56,753 nucleotides of DNA, from IMG/VR virus record IMGVR_UViG_3300032224_001432, positions 1 to 56,753 of that record. The stretch is one strand, 5' to 3'. Positions 43,973 to 52,241 of this stretch are shown here, one piece after another. Below the pieces are notes generated by a model. The model ran no database searches and was not told the origin of the DNA. It saw only the letters and a list, made by a program, of their open reading frames with translations. Each line of letters opens with the position of its first letter. Within the stretch, counting starts at the first letter, position 1. The translations under genes were made by a program, and so were the position numbers. This DNA comes from a virus.

Positions 43973-45799
43973 ATGGCTGAGACACAGTCGATTACAACTA
44001 CACTATCTAGAGCTAAGACTGTCGGTAGACCGGAGAACTACTATCCGTCCCCGTTCTTTGATCTTGCGCAGACTTATATGCCTGCGAACATCAAAGACAC
44101 CTTTGAGTGGTGTGCCTACTATTACCAAACCAATCCGATAATAAACGGCGTAGTAACAAAGTTATCCTCGTACGCCATAACAGATCTTTTGTATGGTGAC
44201 CCCGTCGAGTCCTCCACTTTTAAGAAGTTATTCGAGGGACCTCTCAATCTAAGAACTTTCTTAGTGGAATTTGGCCTTGACCGTAACTGCTTTGGCAATG
44301 CCTTTGCTTCAGTAGTGTTTCCGTTCAAAAAGATCCTAGGATGCCGCAGCTGCGGAAAACTCATAGAGGCTACGAAGGCTGACTACACGTTCAGATCTGG
44401 TAAGTTCATCCTCAAGTGCGCTAACTGCAAGTTTGAGGGAGAGGCTAGGGCTAAAGATGAGACTATACCCGCGGCCAACCAGATAAGGTTAAAGCGTTGG
44501 TCCCCTAGACAAATCACTATACGCACCAACGAGAGCACCGGCGAATGCCGTTATTTTTATTCTCTATCTCGATCAGCACGTAACGAGATATTACTAGGTA
44601 ATAGAAAGACGCTTGAGTCTACGCCACAAGCGTTCATCGATGCCGTCCACGGAAACAAGCTGATTGAGCTAGATCCTACCAAGTTGTTCCATTCACGTAG
44701 ACCTAGTATCTCACGTGATATTACGGACGCTGGCTGGGGCACTCCCCTCATTCTTCCAGTACTAAAAGACATCTTCCTTCTACAAGTTCTTAAGAAGTCC
44801 CAGGAAGTTGTCGCTATGGAGTACATCCTGCCTTTCCGCAGTTTGTATCCAGAAGTTCGTGCCGACGGTAATAACGTCTATGGTCAGGTAAATCTGACCG
44901 CATGGCAAAACAGCGTGAAGCGCGAAATTACCCAGTGGAAGAAAGACCCTGGGCACATCGCCGTATTCCCTGTACCGATAGGACAACAAGTTATGGGCGG
45001 ACAAGGCCGCTCAATGCTTCTGCACCAAGAAGTGCGTGTCTACAGCGATCAAATAATCGCCGGCATGGGCGTACCTACCGGTTTCTACTACGGTGAGGCT
45101 CTATACTCTGGCGCTAGCGTAAACCTACGCGCTATGGAAAATGAGTTCCTAGCGTACCGTCAAGATATGCAGCACCTAGTAGAGTTCTTCGTTAAGAGTA
45201 TCGCGTATGGCCTGAGCATCCAGCCGATAGACGTCAAGTTCCGCGAGTTTAAGATGGCGGACGACCTAGCGCGTGCTGGTATGGAATTCAACATGGCCAA
45301 CGCTGGACGCCTAAGCTGGCGTACGTTCCTAAGCTCACGTGGTTTCGACTACGACCACGAGAACAAGCTAATCATAAAAGAGCTTTCGGACGCAGCGGAG
45401 AAAAACAAGATCAATGCTAAGGCGCAAGCAGCTGTTCAAGCCATGATGGGTCAGGAGCAGGCTAAATCGCAAAGCGCTACACAGCGGCTAATGGCAAGAC
45501 TACAGGGAGCGGCTCCACAAGCAGCCCCTCCTCCGGGTCAGCCAGGACAGCCACCCGAAGCAGGACCTCCACAGCAGGGAGCAACGCAATCTCCACAGCA
45601 GGAGGCTTCTGGCATAGCGCAGCAACTGGCCCAGATGCCAGAAGTACAGCGCTACCAGACTTTAGCCAGAATGCGACAAGAGAATCCTGATCTGTACCAG
45701 ATGGTAAACACGATGTTGCAGGGTGGCGGTCCACAACCCGGGCAGCAGCTGCCGGAGCAGCTGCCACCTCGGGCCGAAGGATTTAATCGTCAGCTATAA
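43973..45799 (+). CDS. Portal protein with zinc-ribbon-like insert
   Basis: 608 residues; GAGG ribosome site. Residues ~40-120 and ~170-450 carry portal-like sequence (DTFEWCAYYYQTNPIING; DPGHIAVFPVPIGQQVMGGQ; YSDQIIAGMGVPTGFYYGEA). The portal forms the ring through which DNA enters and leaves the capsid. Between them, residues 120-155 hold two Cys pairs (C124/C127, C149/C152) separated by a 21-residue loop, like a zinc ribbon inserted in the wing or clip. The last ~110 residues are Gln/Pro/Gly-rich (PPPGQPGQPPEAGPPQQ) then a helix. Capsid and terminase genes are not in the window. Confidence 0.88.
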   Translation: MAETQSITTTLSRAKTVGRPENYYPSPFFDLAQTYMPANIKDTFEWCAYYYQTNPIINGVVTKLSSYAITDLLYGDPVESSTFKKLFEGPLNLRTFLVEFGLDRNCFGNAFASVVFPFKKILGCRSCGKLIEATKADYTFRSGKFILKCANCKFEGEARAKDETIPAANQIRLKRWSPRQITIRTNESTGECRYFYSLSRSARNEILLGNRKTLESTPQAFIDAVHGNKLIELDPTKLFHSRRPSISRDITDAGWGTPLILPVLKDIFLLQVLKKSQEVVAMEYILPFRSLYPEVRADGNNVYGQVNLTAWQNSVKREITQWKKDPGHIAVFPVPIGQQVMGGQGRSMLLHQEVRVYSDQIIAGMGVPTGFYYGEALYSGASVNLRAMENEFLAYRQDMQHLVEFFVKSIAYGLSIQPIDVKFREFKMADDLARAGMEFNMANAGRLSWRTFLSSRGFDYDHENKLIIKELSDAAEKNKINAKAQAAVQAMMGQEQAKSQSATQRLMARLQGAAPQAAPPPGQPGQPPEAGPPQQGATQSPQQEASGIAQQLAQMPEVQRYQTLARMRQENPDLYQMVNTMLQGGGPQPGQQLPEQLPPRAEGFNRQL

Positions 45800-45816
45800 A
45801 ACGTTCGATGGAGAGC

Positions 45817-45981
45817 ATGATCGATATCGTACCAGTCTCCGTCGAAATCCCCGTCAGGCATCACTTGTGCCCGCCGATGCCCGCCGATGCCATTCTCGAC
45901 ATCGTCATCAAACTGTGTGAACATTTCTTTTTCCTCAATAACTCGATAATAGCTACCGAGCACTATTCTTATTACAAATAA
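45817..45981 (+). CDS. Possible 54-residue protein upstream of RNAP
   Basis: Starts at ATG 45817 with GGAG close upstream and runs 54 codons to TAA. It begins IDIVPVSVEIPVRHHL and is aromatic-rich toward the end (HFFFLNNSI). It contains a 10-base tandem repeat that is not a multiple of three. A competing 44-codon frame on the minus strand (about 45816-45950) begins with ATG preceded by GAGGAAAAAG. Either, both or neither may be real; the interval of 211 bases is otherwise the longest gap in the right block, and holds the RNAP leader. Confidence 0.35.
   Translation: MIDIVPVSVEIPVRHHLCPPMPADAILDIVIKLCEHFFFLNNSIIATEHYSYYK
45868..45891 (+). repeat. 10-bp tandem repeat upstream of RNAP
   Basis: TGCCCGCCGA occurs twice in tandem, followed by a third partial copy (TGCC). 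Its GC-rich composition contrasts with the AT-rich leader that follows. Probably slippage in a small ORF or spacer; a protein-binding site is possible but untested. Confidence 0.7.
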
Positions 45982-46010
45982 TAGGTGCGTACTTGCAGTA
46001 GGAGTTAAAA

Positions 46011-49000
46011 ATGGCCAATAGCTTGCTCAACCCCGAGGGCGCGATGAAATCGCTCGAAGACGGGACGATCAACGCAGTCAGTTCGTTCTTCCCAGTAGAA
46101 GGCAAGAAGCACAAACTGGTAGCCACAAATATCTACGCAGGTAGCGACGTCGATCACGAAGATGTTGCTAGCCAGAAGAAAGCCAAGTTGCGCGGTCGCA
46201 CGTGGTCTGTGGGCGTATACGCTGACATGGACATGATCGACAAAGAGACTGGTAAGAAGATAGACAGCGTCAAGGGGATGAAGCTACTCAATCTCCCTAA
46301 GCTTACTAAGCGCTACTCCTTCATAGTTGACGGCGTTGAGTACCAAGCCGACAACCAATGGCGCCTTAAATCTGGTGTATATTCCAGACAGCGTGCTAAC
46401 GGTGAACTAGAAGCACAGTTCAACTTGGCGGAAGGTCGCGGCTTTCGCATGGACTTCTACCCAGCCAAACGCCAGTTCCTGCTGCGCTATGGTACGGCTA
46501 ATATCCAATTGCTTCCTGTACTACGAGCCCTCGGAGTTAAAGACTCAGAGATGCGTCAGTCATGGGGCGACAAGGTATTCGACGCCGTAGCCGCCAACAA
46601 GTCTCGGGGAGACGTACAGAAACTAGCCAAAGCGCTAGACTCTAGATTCTCTGGTGACGACAACGCGGCAGCTACACTTATAAAGGACAAGTACAGCCAA
46701 TCTGTATTACTGCCAGATACAACCAAGCTCACTCTTGGGAAAGAATACAATAAGGTCGAACCAGACACGCTTCTACGCGCATCTACTAAACTACTGAATA
46801 TTAACCGTGGTACGGAAGAGACTGACAACCGTGATTCACTACGATTCAAAGAACTGTGGACTATCGAGGATCACATTCCAGAGAGAATTATTAACTCTGG
46901 TAAACGCGCACAGTTTAAAATAAAGAACAACCTAGATAGAAAAGACAACATACGCGACGTAGTAACTACTGACATCTTTAATGTGCCAGTAAAGGCGTAC
47001 TTTACTACTACGTCACTGGCGCAGATGTCTCCGCAGCTAAACCCTGTTGAGATGGCCGCCGGTTTCTTACGTACCACCATTATGGGACAAGGCGCTATCA
47101 GTAGTGATCAGGCTATCTCTCTAGATGCCAAGATGATCGACCCAAGCATGTTGGGTGTTGTGGACCCAGTCCATACACCAGAAGGCAACGCAGGTATCAG
47201 TACGCACTTGACGCTAGGAACTGGCAAGCGCGGCAAAGATCCGACCATAAAGGTGTACGACACTAAGTCTAAGAAGCTTGTTGAGAAAACACCTACAGAG
47301 CTAGCCGCAGGCACTCTTGCTTTCCCAGATCAGTACGAGGAAAACAAAGACGGTCCTCCACACCCTAGACATGATCTGGTAACCGTCATACCAAAGGGCG
47401 GTGGTGACCCAACACAGGTCAAGCCTAGCGAAGTCGACTACATCATGCGTTCGCCTAAATCGATGTTCTCGGTTGTGGCTAACCTAGTTCCTTTCTTACC
47501 ATCGGACCAAGCCAACAGAGCTGGTATGGCGACCCGCCACATTAGTCAGGCTATCTCGCTAAAAGAGCGCCAAGCTCCTCTAGTGCAAGTAGCTGCCGCC
47601 ACGGGTAATCCTAAGATAGACACTTGGGAGAAAATCGTAGGTAAGACGGCGTCTAGCCAAGCCCCTGTAGACGGAACTATCTCTGAAGTAACTAATGAGA
47701 AAATAGTTATTCAGGGAGAAGACAAGAAGAAGTACGAAGTCGGTCTATACGATAACTATCCTCTTAACGAGAAGAAGTCGTACATAACCAGCCTTCCTCT
47801 TGTTAAAGCCGGCGATAAGGTAAAGAAAGACGATATTATCGCTGATACCAACTTCACCGATAAGGGCACTCTGGCACTGGGTAGAAACCTAAAGGTAGCC
47901 TACCTAGACTGGCAGGGAGCTACGTTTGAGGACGCTATCGTTGTAAGCGAGAAGGCTGCCAAAGACTTGACCAGTCTTCACCAGAGCAAGCCACGTGTCT
48001 ACTTAGACAAGGGTATGTCTCTTGGTCTATCCAGATTCAGAGCTAACTTCCCCGGTGTTGTAACCGACGAGAACGCAAAGAAGTTAGACGAAAATGGCGT
48101 TATCAAGAAAGGACAAGTTGTAAAGCCTGGCGACGTAATAATGACTGTCCTCAAAAAGACAGAGCCGTCGCCAGAACAGGTAATGTTAAAGGGCATCCAC
48201 AAAGCTCTAGCTAAGCCGTACAAAAACTCATCTGTTGTATGGGATTCCGACTACAGCGGCACTGTCACAGACGTAGCGGTTAACGGAAATGAAGTAGTAG
48301 CTTACGTCACCACCGAGGAGCCTCTTGAGATAGCTGACAAACTATCAAATAGACATGGCGGTAAGGGCGTCGTAAGTATGGTAGTTCCTACTGAGGAAAT
48401 GCCTAAGAACGCCGCTGGTGAGCCCATAGATATCATCGTGTCTCCGATGGGTGTCCCCGGTCGTATCAACATCGGTCAGGTATTAGAGACCATGTTAGGC
48501 AAGGTAGCCCATGAGAAAGGCACTACCTTTGCCGTAGACAACTTCCAGACAGAGAACGGTAAGAAGATCGTTCAGGTGGAAGGACACTACAGAACAGTTA
48601 AGGGCGAGGGCGGTCAGACCAAAGAAGTATGGGTCAAGCCGCACACGCGAGAGCTAGGCTACCAAGACATAGTCAAAGAAGTATTAGCTCAGAATAAGGT
48701 GGACGATACTGAGGAACTGTTTGACCCGCAGACCAAGAAGAGCTTCGGCAAGGTTCTAACGGGCTTTCAGTATTTCATCAAGCTTACCCACCAAGTAGAC
48801 AAGAAGATGGCTGGTCGTAGCCACGGCTACGGTAATGACTACGACGCGACACTAATACCCAAGGGTGGTGGTGATGCTGGAGCCCAGAGATATGGCGAGC
48901 TAGGTCTTTATGCCATGTTGGCGCACGGTGCTACTAACGAACTGCGCGATACAATGACGTACAAGTCTGACAAGGCGCAGCAAGATGTGTGGACAGCCAT

Positions 49001-52000
49001 ACAAACAGGCGAACCGCTGCCAGCGCCTAAAAACGCTTTTGCCTATGATAAATTCGTAGCGTATTTGCGTTCGGTAGGTCTCGATATCGAGAAAGACGGA
49101 AACGAGATGCGTCTCGTTCCGTTTACCGACGATGACATCAAGAAGGTAAGCAATGGCGCTCTTACAGACGCGTCTAAGGTCTTGCGTGGCAAAGACCTAA
49201 GACCAGAGCCGGGCGGTCTATTTGACGAGAAAATAACTGGTGGACCTGGCGGTAAGAATTTCGCACACATACCACTGGAAGAGCGTATCCCTAATCCAGT
49301 ATTCGAGCGTGCGATTATGTCGCTGCTCGGTGTCACTGGTAAAGAGTACGACTCTATTATTAGCGGGGATATGAAGATAGATGGCAAGACAGGTCCGTCT
49401 GCCATAGTCGACGCACTAGCTAAGATTAACGTGGACAGCGAACTAAAAGATGCCAAAGAAGATCTAAAAACTGCCAGAAGAAGCAACTTAGACGCCGCAT
49501 ACAAGCGTGTTAAGTATTTGACGGCAATAAAGAACATAGGCAAGAGCGCTGATAAAGCATACAGCCTAAGCGCCATTCCCGTCATTCCTCCAGTGTTCAG
49601 ACCTATCACGTCTATGGAGGGCGGCGATCTAAATGTTGATGGTGTCAACCTTCTATATAGAGATGTGGCGATGCTCAACGAGCAGTACGCATCTAGCAAG
49701 AAGGTTCTGCCTGAATCGGCACTAGCCCCTATACGTAAAGATACGTACGAAGCGGTTAGCTCTCTAATAGGCATAGACTCCAGACAAGCCGGTGTCACAG
49801 CCAATGGAGAAGTGAAGCCTCCAGGCATATTAACCATTTTGTCAGGGCGCAGCTCTCCAAAAGAAAGCTACGTCCACACGAAGCTGATGGACCGCCGTCA
49901 GGATCTAACAGGTCGTTCTGTTATTACTCCTGACCAGACTCTAGGCCTCGATCAACTTGGTTTGCCCAAAGACATTGCTTACGAGATATACCGTCCGTTT
50001 GCTGTCTCTGAGCTAACCAAAATGGGTTACACACCACTGGCAGCTAGAGAGGAGCTAGCTAAGCGCACTCCTCTTGCAGAGCGCGCCTTAGAGATCGCAA
50101 CGCAGAAGCGTCCTGTGTTCTTTAAGCGCGACCCCGTACTACATAAGTTCGGTATCATGGCCTTCTACCCAAAGCTGCACGAAGGCAAGAGCATAAAGAT
50201 CCACCCTCTAGTTACGGGCGGCTTTAATGCTGACTTCGATGGCGACACCATGGCGGTATTCGTACCAGTGTCATCACAAGCTGTTGACGACGCCAAGAAG
50301 ATGTTGCCATCAAACAACCTATTCAACTTCGGCTCTGGTAAAGTAGAGTACCAGCCAAGCCTAGGTGGACAGTTGGGACTGTATCTATCCACACAGTTCG
50401 GTAAGGACAGTGGAAAGGTGTTCTCCTCAATGAAAGACGTAGTAGATGCGTCTAACAGAGGAGAAATTGCGCCAACCGACGTCATAAAGGTCGATGGCAA
50501 AAAGACGACTGCAGGAAGAATACAAATCTATGCGGCGCTGCCAGATAACGTACGTACTGACGACATGCTTACTGACCCAGGGTTTACTCTGGAGAAGAAG
50601 AACCTTCAGAAGGTGATGAAGTCGGTAGCCACTAAAGCACCGGCAGAGTTTGCCGTTACGATGGATAAGCTGAAGAACATTGGCTTTAGACATCAGCACG
50701 ATACTGGCTTCTCGTACTCTGCCGCCGACTTCGATACCTTGTCGGAACTACGTGATAGCGTACTAAAGCAGGCTAACGCCAAGGCCAAGTTGGTACACAA
50801 CTCGTCTCTGTCACAAGCTGACAAAGATAAGAAACTTGTGCAGATCTACACAGACGCCACTGTAGAGATGACCAACAAGGCTAAGCCTCTGCTGGACAAG
50901 AGCGGTAGCAAGCTGTACGCCATGAACAAGGCAGGCACCAAGCCAGCGTGGGAACAGGTTCAGCAAATGATCCTGGCCCCAATGCTACTGGCAAATGCTC
51001 GCGGTCGTGTCATTCCAGCCCCCGTTACTCGTTCTTACGCAGAGGGTCTAGATACTGCCGGTTACTGGACCGCAAGCTCAGGTGCCAGAAAGGGACTCAT
51101 AAACAAGGTCCAGTCTGTACAGAAACCCGGTGTTTTATCTAAGCAAATAATAAACGCCACTGTACCGTACTCTGTTACGGAGAACGATTGCGGAACTACA
51201 AAGGCTGTGGCTTTGGACATAGACGAGCCGGACGTAATTGGCCGCGTTCTGCCTAAGGACGTGACTGCTGGTGGGCACACCTACAAGGCCGGTACGGTTC
51301 TTACTACCAACGTGGTAGATAAGATGAAGCAGGCCAAAGTTAGTAGAGTCGCAGTGCGCTCCGTGCTTAAGTGCCAAGCCAAGCAAGGTCTATGCCAGAA
51401 ATGCTTTGGTGAGGGCGTCGATGGCAAGTTCCCAGACATAGGCACAAACCTAGGTGTTCTGGCGGGACAGTCCATCGGTGAACGCGGCACGCAGCTAGCC
51501 ATGAAAGAGTTCCACCTAGGCGGCTTGGCTGGAACTCAAAGCCGTGTTGCCTCTGGTGTAGACAGAGTTTTCGAGCTTCTCAAGATGCCTGAAACGCTGC
51601 CCAACGCAGCCACGCTGTCTACAGTTAGTGGTAAGGTGCAAGCTGTAAACAAGAGTCCTCTAGGCGGTTTTGATATTAAGGTCGCTGGAGAAACCCACTA
51701 CGTTCCAGGTGGTAGAGAGCCTGCTGTAAAGGCAGGAGATGACGTAGAGAAGGGAGCTCGTCTGTCAACAGGCACCATCGATCCTCGTGAACTGATGGAC
51801 CTGACAGGCACAGACCAGGTGCAGCGCTACATGACGGATGAGTTACATGGCGCGTACGCATCCGAAGGTATCAAGCGTAGAAACGCTGAGGTCGTAGTAA
51901 AGGCTATGACTAATCTGTCCAGAGTTGTAGACCCAGGAGATTCTGACGAACTTATTCGCGGTGATATGGTGTCTACCAATTACGCGGAGGCGTTGAACAG

Positions 52001-52241
52001 AGAAAAGGGCTTCAAAAATCCTATCGTAACTGAACCAGTTCTACGTGGTTTAGAGACGTTACCGCTAGACAGAAGCACAGACTGGATGGCGCGTCTGCAA
52101 TACAGAAAACTAAAGGATACCTACCTGCGTGGCGCGGCTGAGGGTTGGAGATCCGATATCCATGGTATGTCGCCAGTACCTGGGTTAATCTACTCTTCTG
52201 AGTTCGGAAAGCCGCCCTCTGGCAGCAAGAGTCCTTACTAA
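46011..52241 (+). CDS. rpoBC: Single-chain RNA polymerase: fused beta and beta-prime subunits
   Basis: 2076 residues; AGGAG ribosome site. Beta part (~1-1000): VDPVHTPEGNAG (H388), SDQANRAGMATRHISQAISL, LGRNLKVAYLDWQGATFEDA, the lysine motif DKLSNRHGGKGV (K777, K785), VSPMGVPGRINIGQVLETML and the KMAGRSHGYGN C-terminus. Beta-prime part (from ~1060): LRPEPGGLFDEKI, DRRQDLTGRSVITPDQTLGL, catalytic loop NADFDGDTMAV (Asp1408, Asp1410, Asp1412), bridge helix SSGARKGLINKVQ and trigger loop QSIGERGTQLAMKEFHLGG. A four-Cys zinc site (C1727, C1788, C1795, C1798) keeps the 7/3 spacing of the last three cysteines in bacterial beta-prime. The beta-prime N-terminal zinc finger is absent and the trigger-loop region is compact. 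The gene sits between the portal block and the baseplate spike, and its TAA shares an A with the next ATG. It presumably transcribes phage genes with the sigma factor at 6065-7060. Confidence 0.97.
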   Translation: MANSLLNPEGAMKSLEDGTINAVSSFFPVEGKKHKLVATNIYAGSDVDHEDVASQKKAKLRGRTWSVGVYADMDMIDKETGKKIDSVKGMKLLNLPKLTKRYSFIVDGVEYQADNQWRLKSGVYSRQRANGELEAQFNLAEGRGFRMDFYPAKRQFLLRYGTANIQLLPVLRALGVKDSEMRQSWGDKVFDAVAANKSRGDVQKLAKALDSRFSGDDNAAATLIKDKYSQSVLLPDTTKLTLGKEYNKVEPDTLLRASTKLLNINRGTEETDNRDSLRFKELWTIEDHIPERIINSGKRAQFKIKNNLDRKDNIRDVVTTDIFNVPVKAYFTTTSLAQMSPQLNPVEMAAGFLRTTIMGQGAISSDQAISLDAKMIDPSMLGVVDPVHTPEGNAGISTHLTLGTGKRGKDPTIKVYDTKSKKLVEKTPTELAAGTLAFPDQYEENKDGPPHPRHDLVTVIPKGGGDPTQVKPSEVDYIMRSPKSMFSVVANLVPFLPSDQANRAGMATRHISQAISLKERQAPLVQVAAATGNPKIDTWEKIVGKTASSQAPVDGTISEVTNEKIVIQGEDKKKYEVGLYDNYPLNEKKSYITSLPLVKAGDKVKKDDIIADTNFTDKGTLALGRNLKVAYLDWQGATFEDAIVVSEKAAKDLTSLHQSKPRVYLDKGMSLGLSRFRANFPGVVTDENAKKLDENGVIKKGQVVKPGDVIMTVLKKTEPSPEQVMLKGIHKALAKPYKNSSVVWDSDYSGTVTDVAVNGNEVVAYVTTEEPLEIADKLSNRHGGKGVVSMVVPTEEMPKNAAGEPIDIIVSPMGVPGRINIGQVLETMLGKVAHEKGTTFAVDNFQTENGKKIVQVEGHYRTVKGEGGQTKEVWVKPHTRELGYQDIVKEVLAQNKVDDTEELFDPQTKKSFGKVLTGFQYFIKLTHQVDKKMAGRSHGYGNDYDATLIPKGGGDAGAQRYGELGLYAMLAHGATNELRDTMTYKSDKAQQDVWTAIQTGEPLPAPKNAFAYDKFVAYLRSVGLDIEKDGNEMRLVPFTDDDIKKVSNGALTDASKVLRGKDLRPEPGGLFDEKITGGPGGKNFAHIPLEERIPNPVFERAIMSLLGVTGKEYDSIISGDMKIDGKTGPSAIVDALAKINVDSELKDAKEDLKTARRSNLDAAYKRVKYLTAIKNIGKSADKAYSLSAIPVIPPVFRPITSMEGGDLNVDGVNLLYRDVAMLNEQYASSKKVLPESALAPIRKDTYEAVSSLIGIDSRQAGVTANGEVKPPGILTILSGRSSPKESYVHTKLMDRRQDLTGRSVITPDQTLGLDQLGLPKDIAYEIYRPFAVSELTKMGYTPLAAREELAKRTPLAERALEIATQKRPVFFKRDPVLHKFGIMAFYPKLHEGKSIKIHPLVTGGFNADFDGDTMAVFVPVSSQAVDDAKKMLPSNNLFNFGSGKVEYQPSLGGQLGLYLSTQFGKDSGKVFSSMKDVVDASNRGEIAPTDVIKVDGKKTTAGRIQIYAALPDNVRTDDMLTDPGFTLEKKNLQKVMKSVATKAPAEFAVTMDKLKNIGFRHQHDTGFSYSAADFDTLSELRDSVLKQANAKAKLVHNSSLSQADKDKKLVQIYTDATVEMTNKAKPLLDKSGSKLYAMNKAGTKPAWEQVQQMILAPMLLANARGRVIPAPVTRSYAEGLDTAGYWTASSGARKGLINKVQSVQKPGVLSKQIINATVPYSVTENDCGTTKAVALDIDEPDVIGRVLPKDVTAGGHTYKAGTVLTTNVVDKMKQAKVSRVAVRSVLKCQAKQGLCQKCFGEGVDGKFPDIGTNLGVLAGQSIGERGTQLAMKEFHLGGLAGTQSRVASGVDRVFELLKMPETLPNAATLSTVSGKVQAVNKSPLGGFDIKVAGETHYVPGGREPAVKAGDDVEKGARLSTGTIDPRELMDLTGTDQVQRYMTDELHGAYASEGIKRRNAEVVVKAMTNLSRVVDPGDSDELIRGDMVSTNYAEALNREKGFKNPIVTEPVLRGLETLPLDRSTDWMARLQYRKLKDTYLRGAAEGWRSDIHGMSPVPGLIYSSEFGKPPSGSKSPY

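Noticed and set aside
45815-45950. 44-codon minus-strand gene starting GAGGAAAAAGAAATG
   Set aside because: Alone on the wrong strand within a plus-strand block and overlapping a comparable plus frame; kept only as a note.
49043-49837. Long antisense frame inside the RNAP gene (264 codons)
   Set aside because: It lies opposite well-conserved RNAP motifs and has no ribosome site; Ser/Leu-rich shadow sequence.
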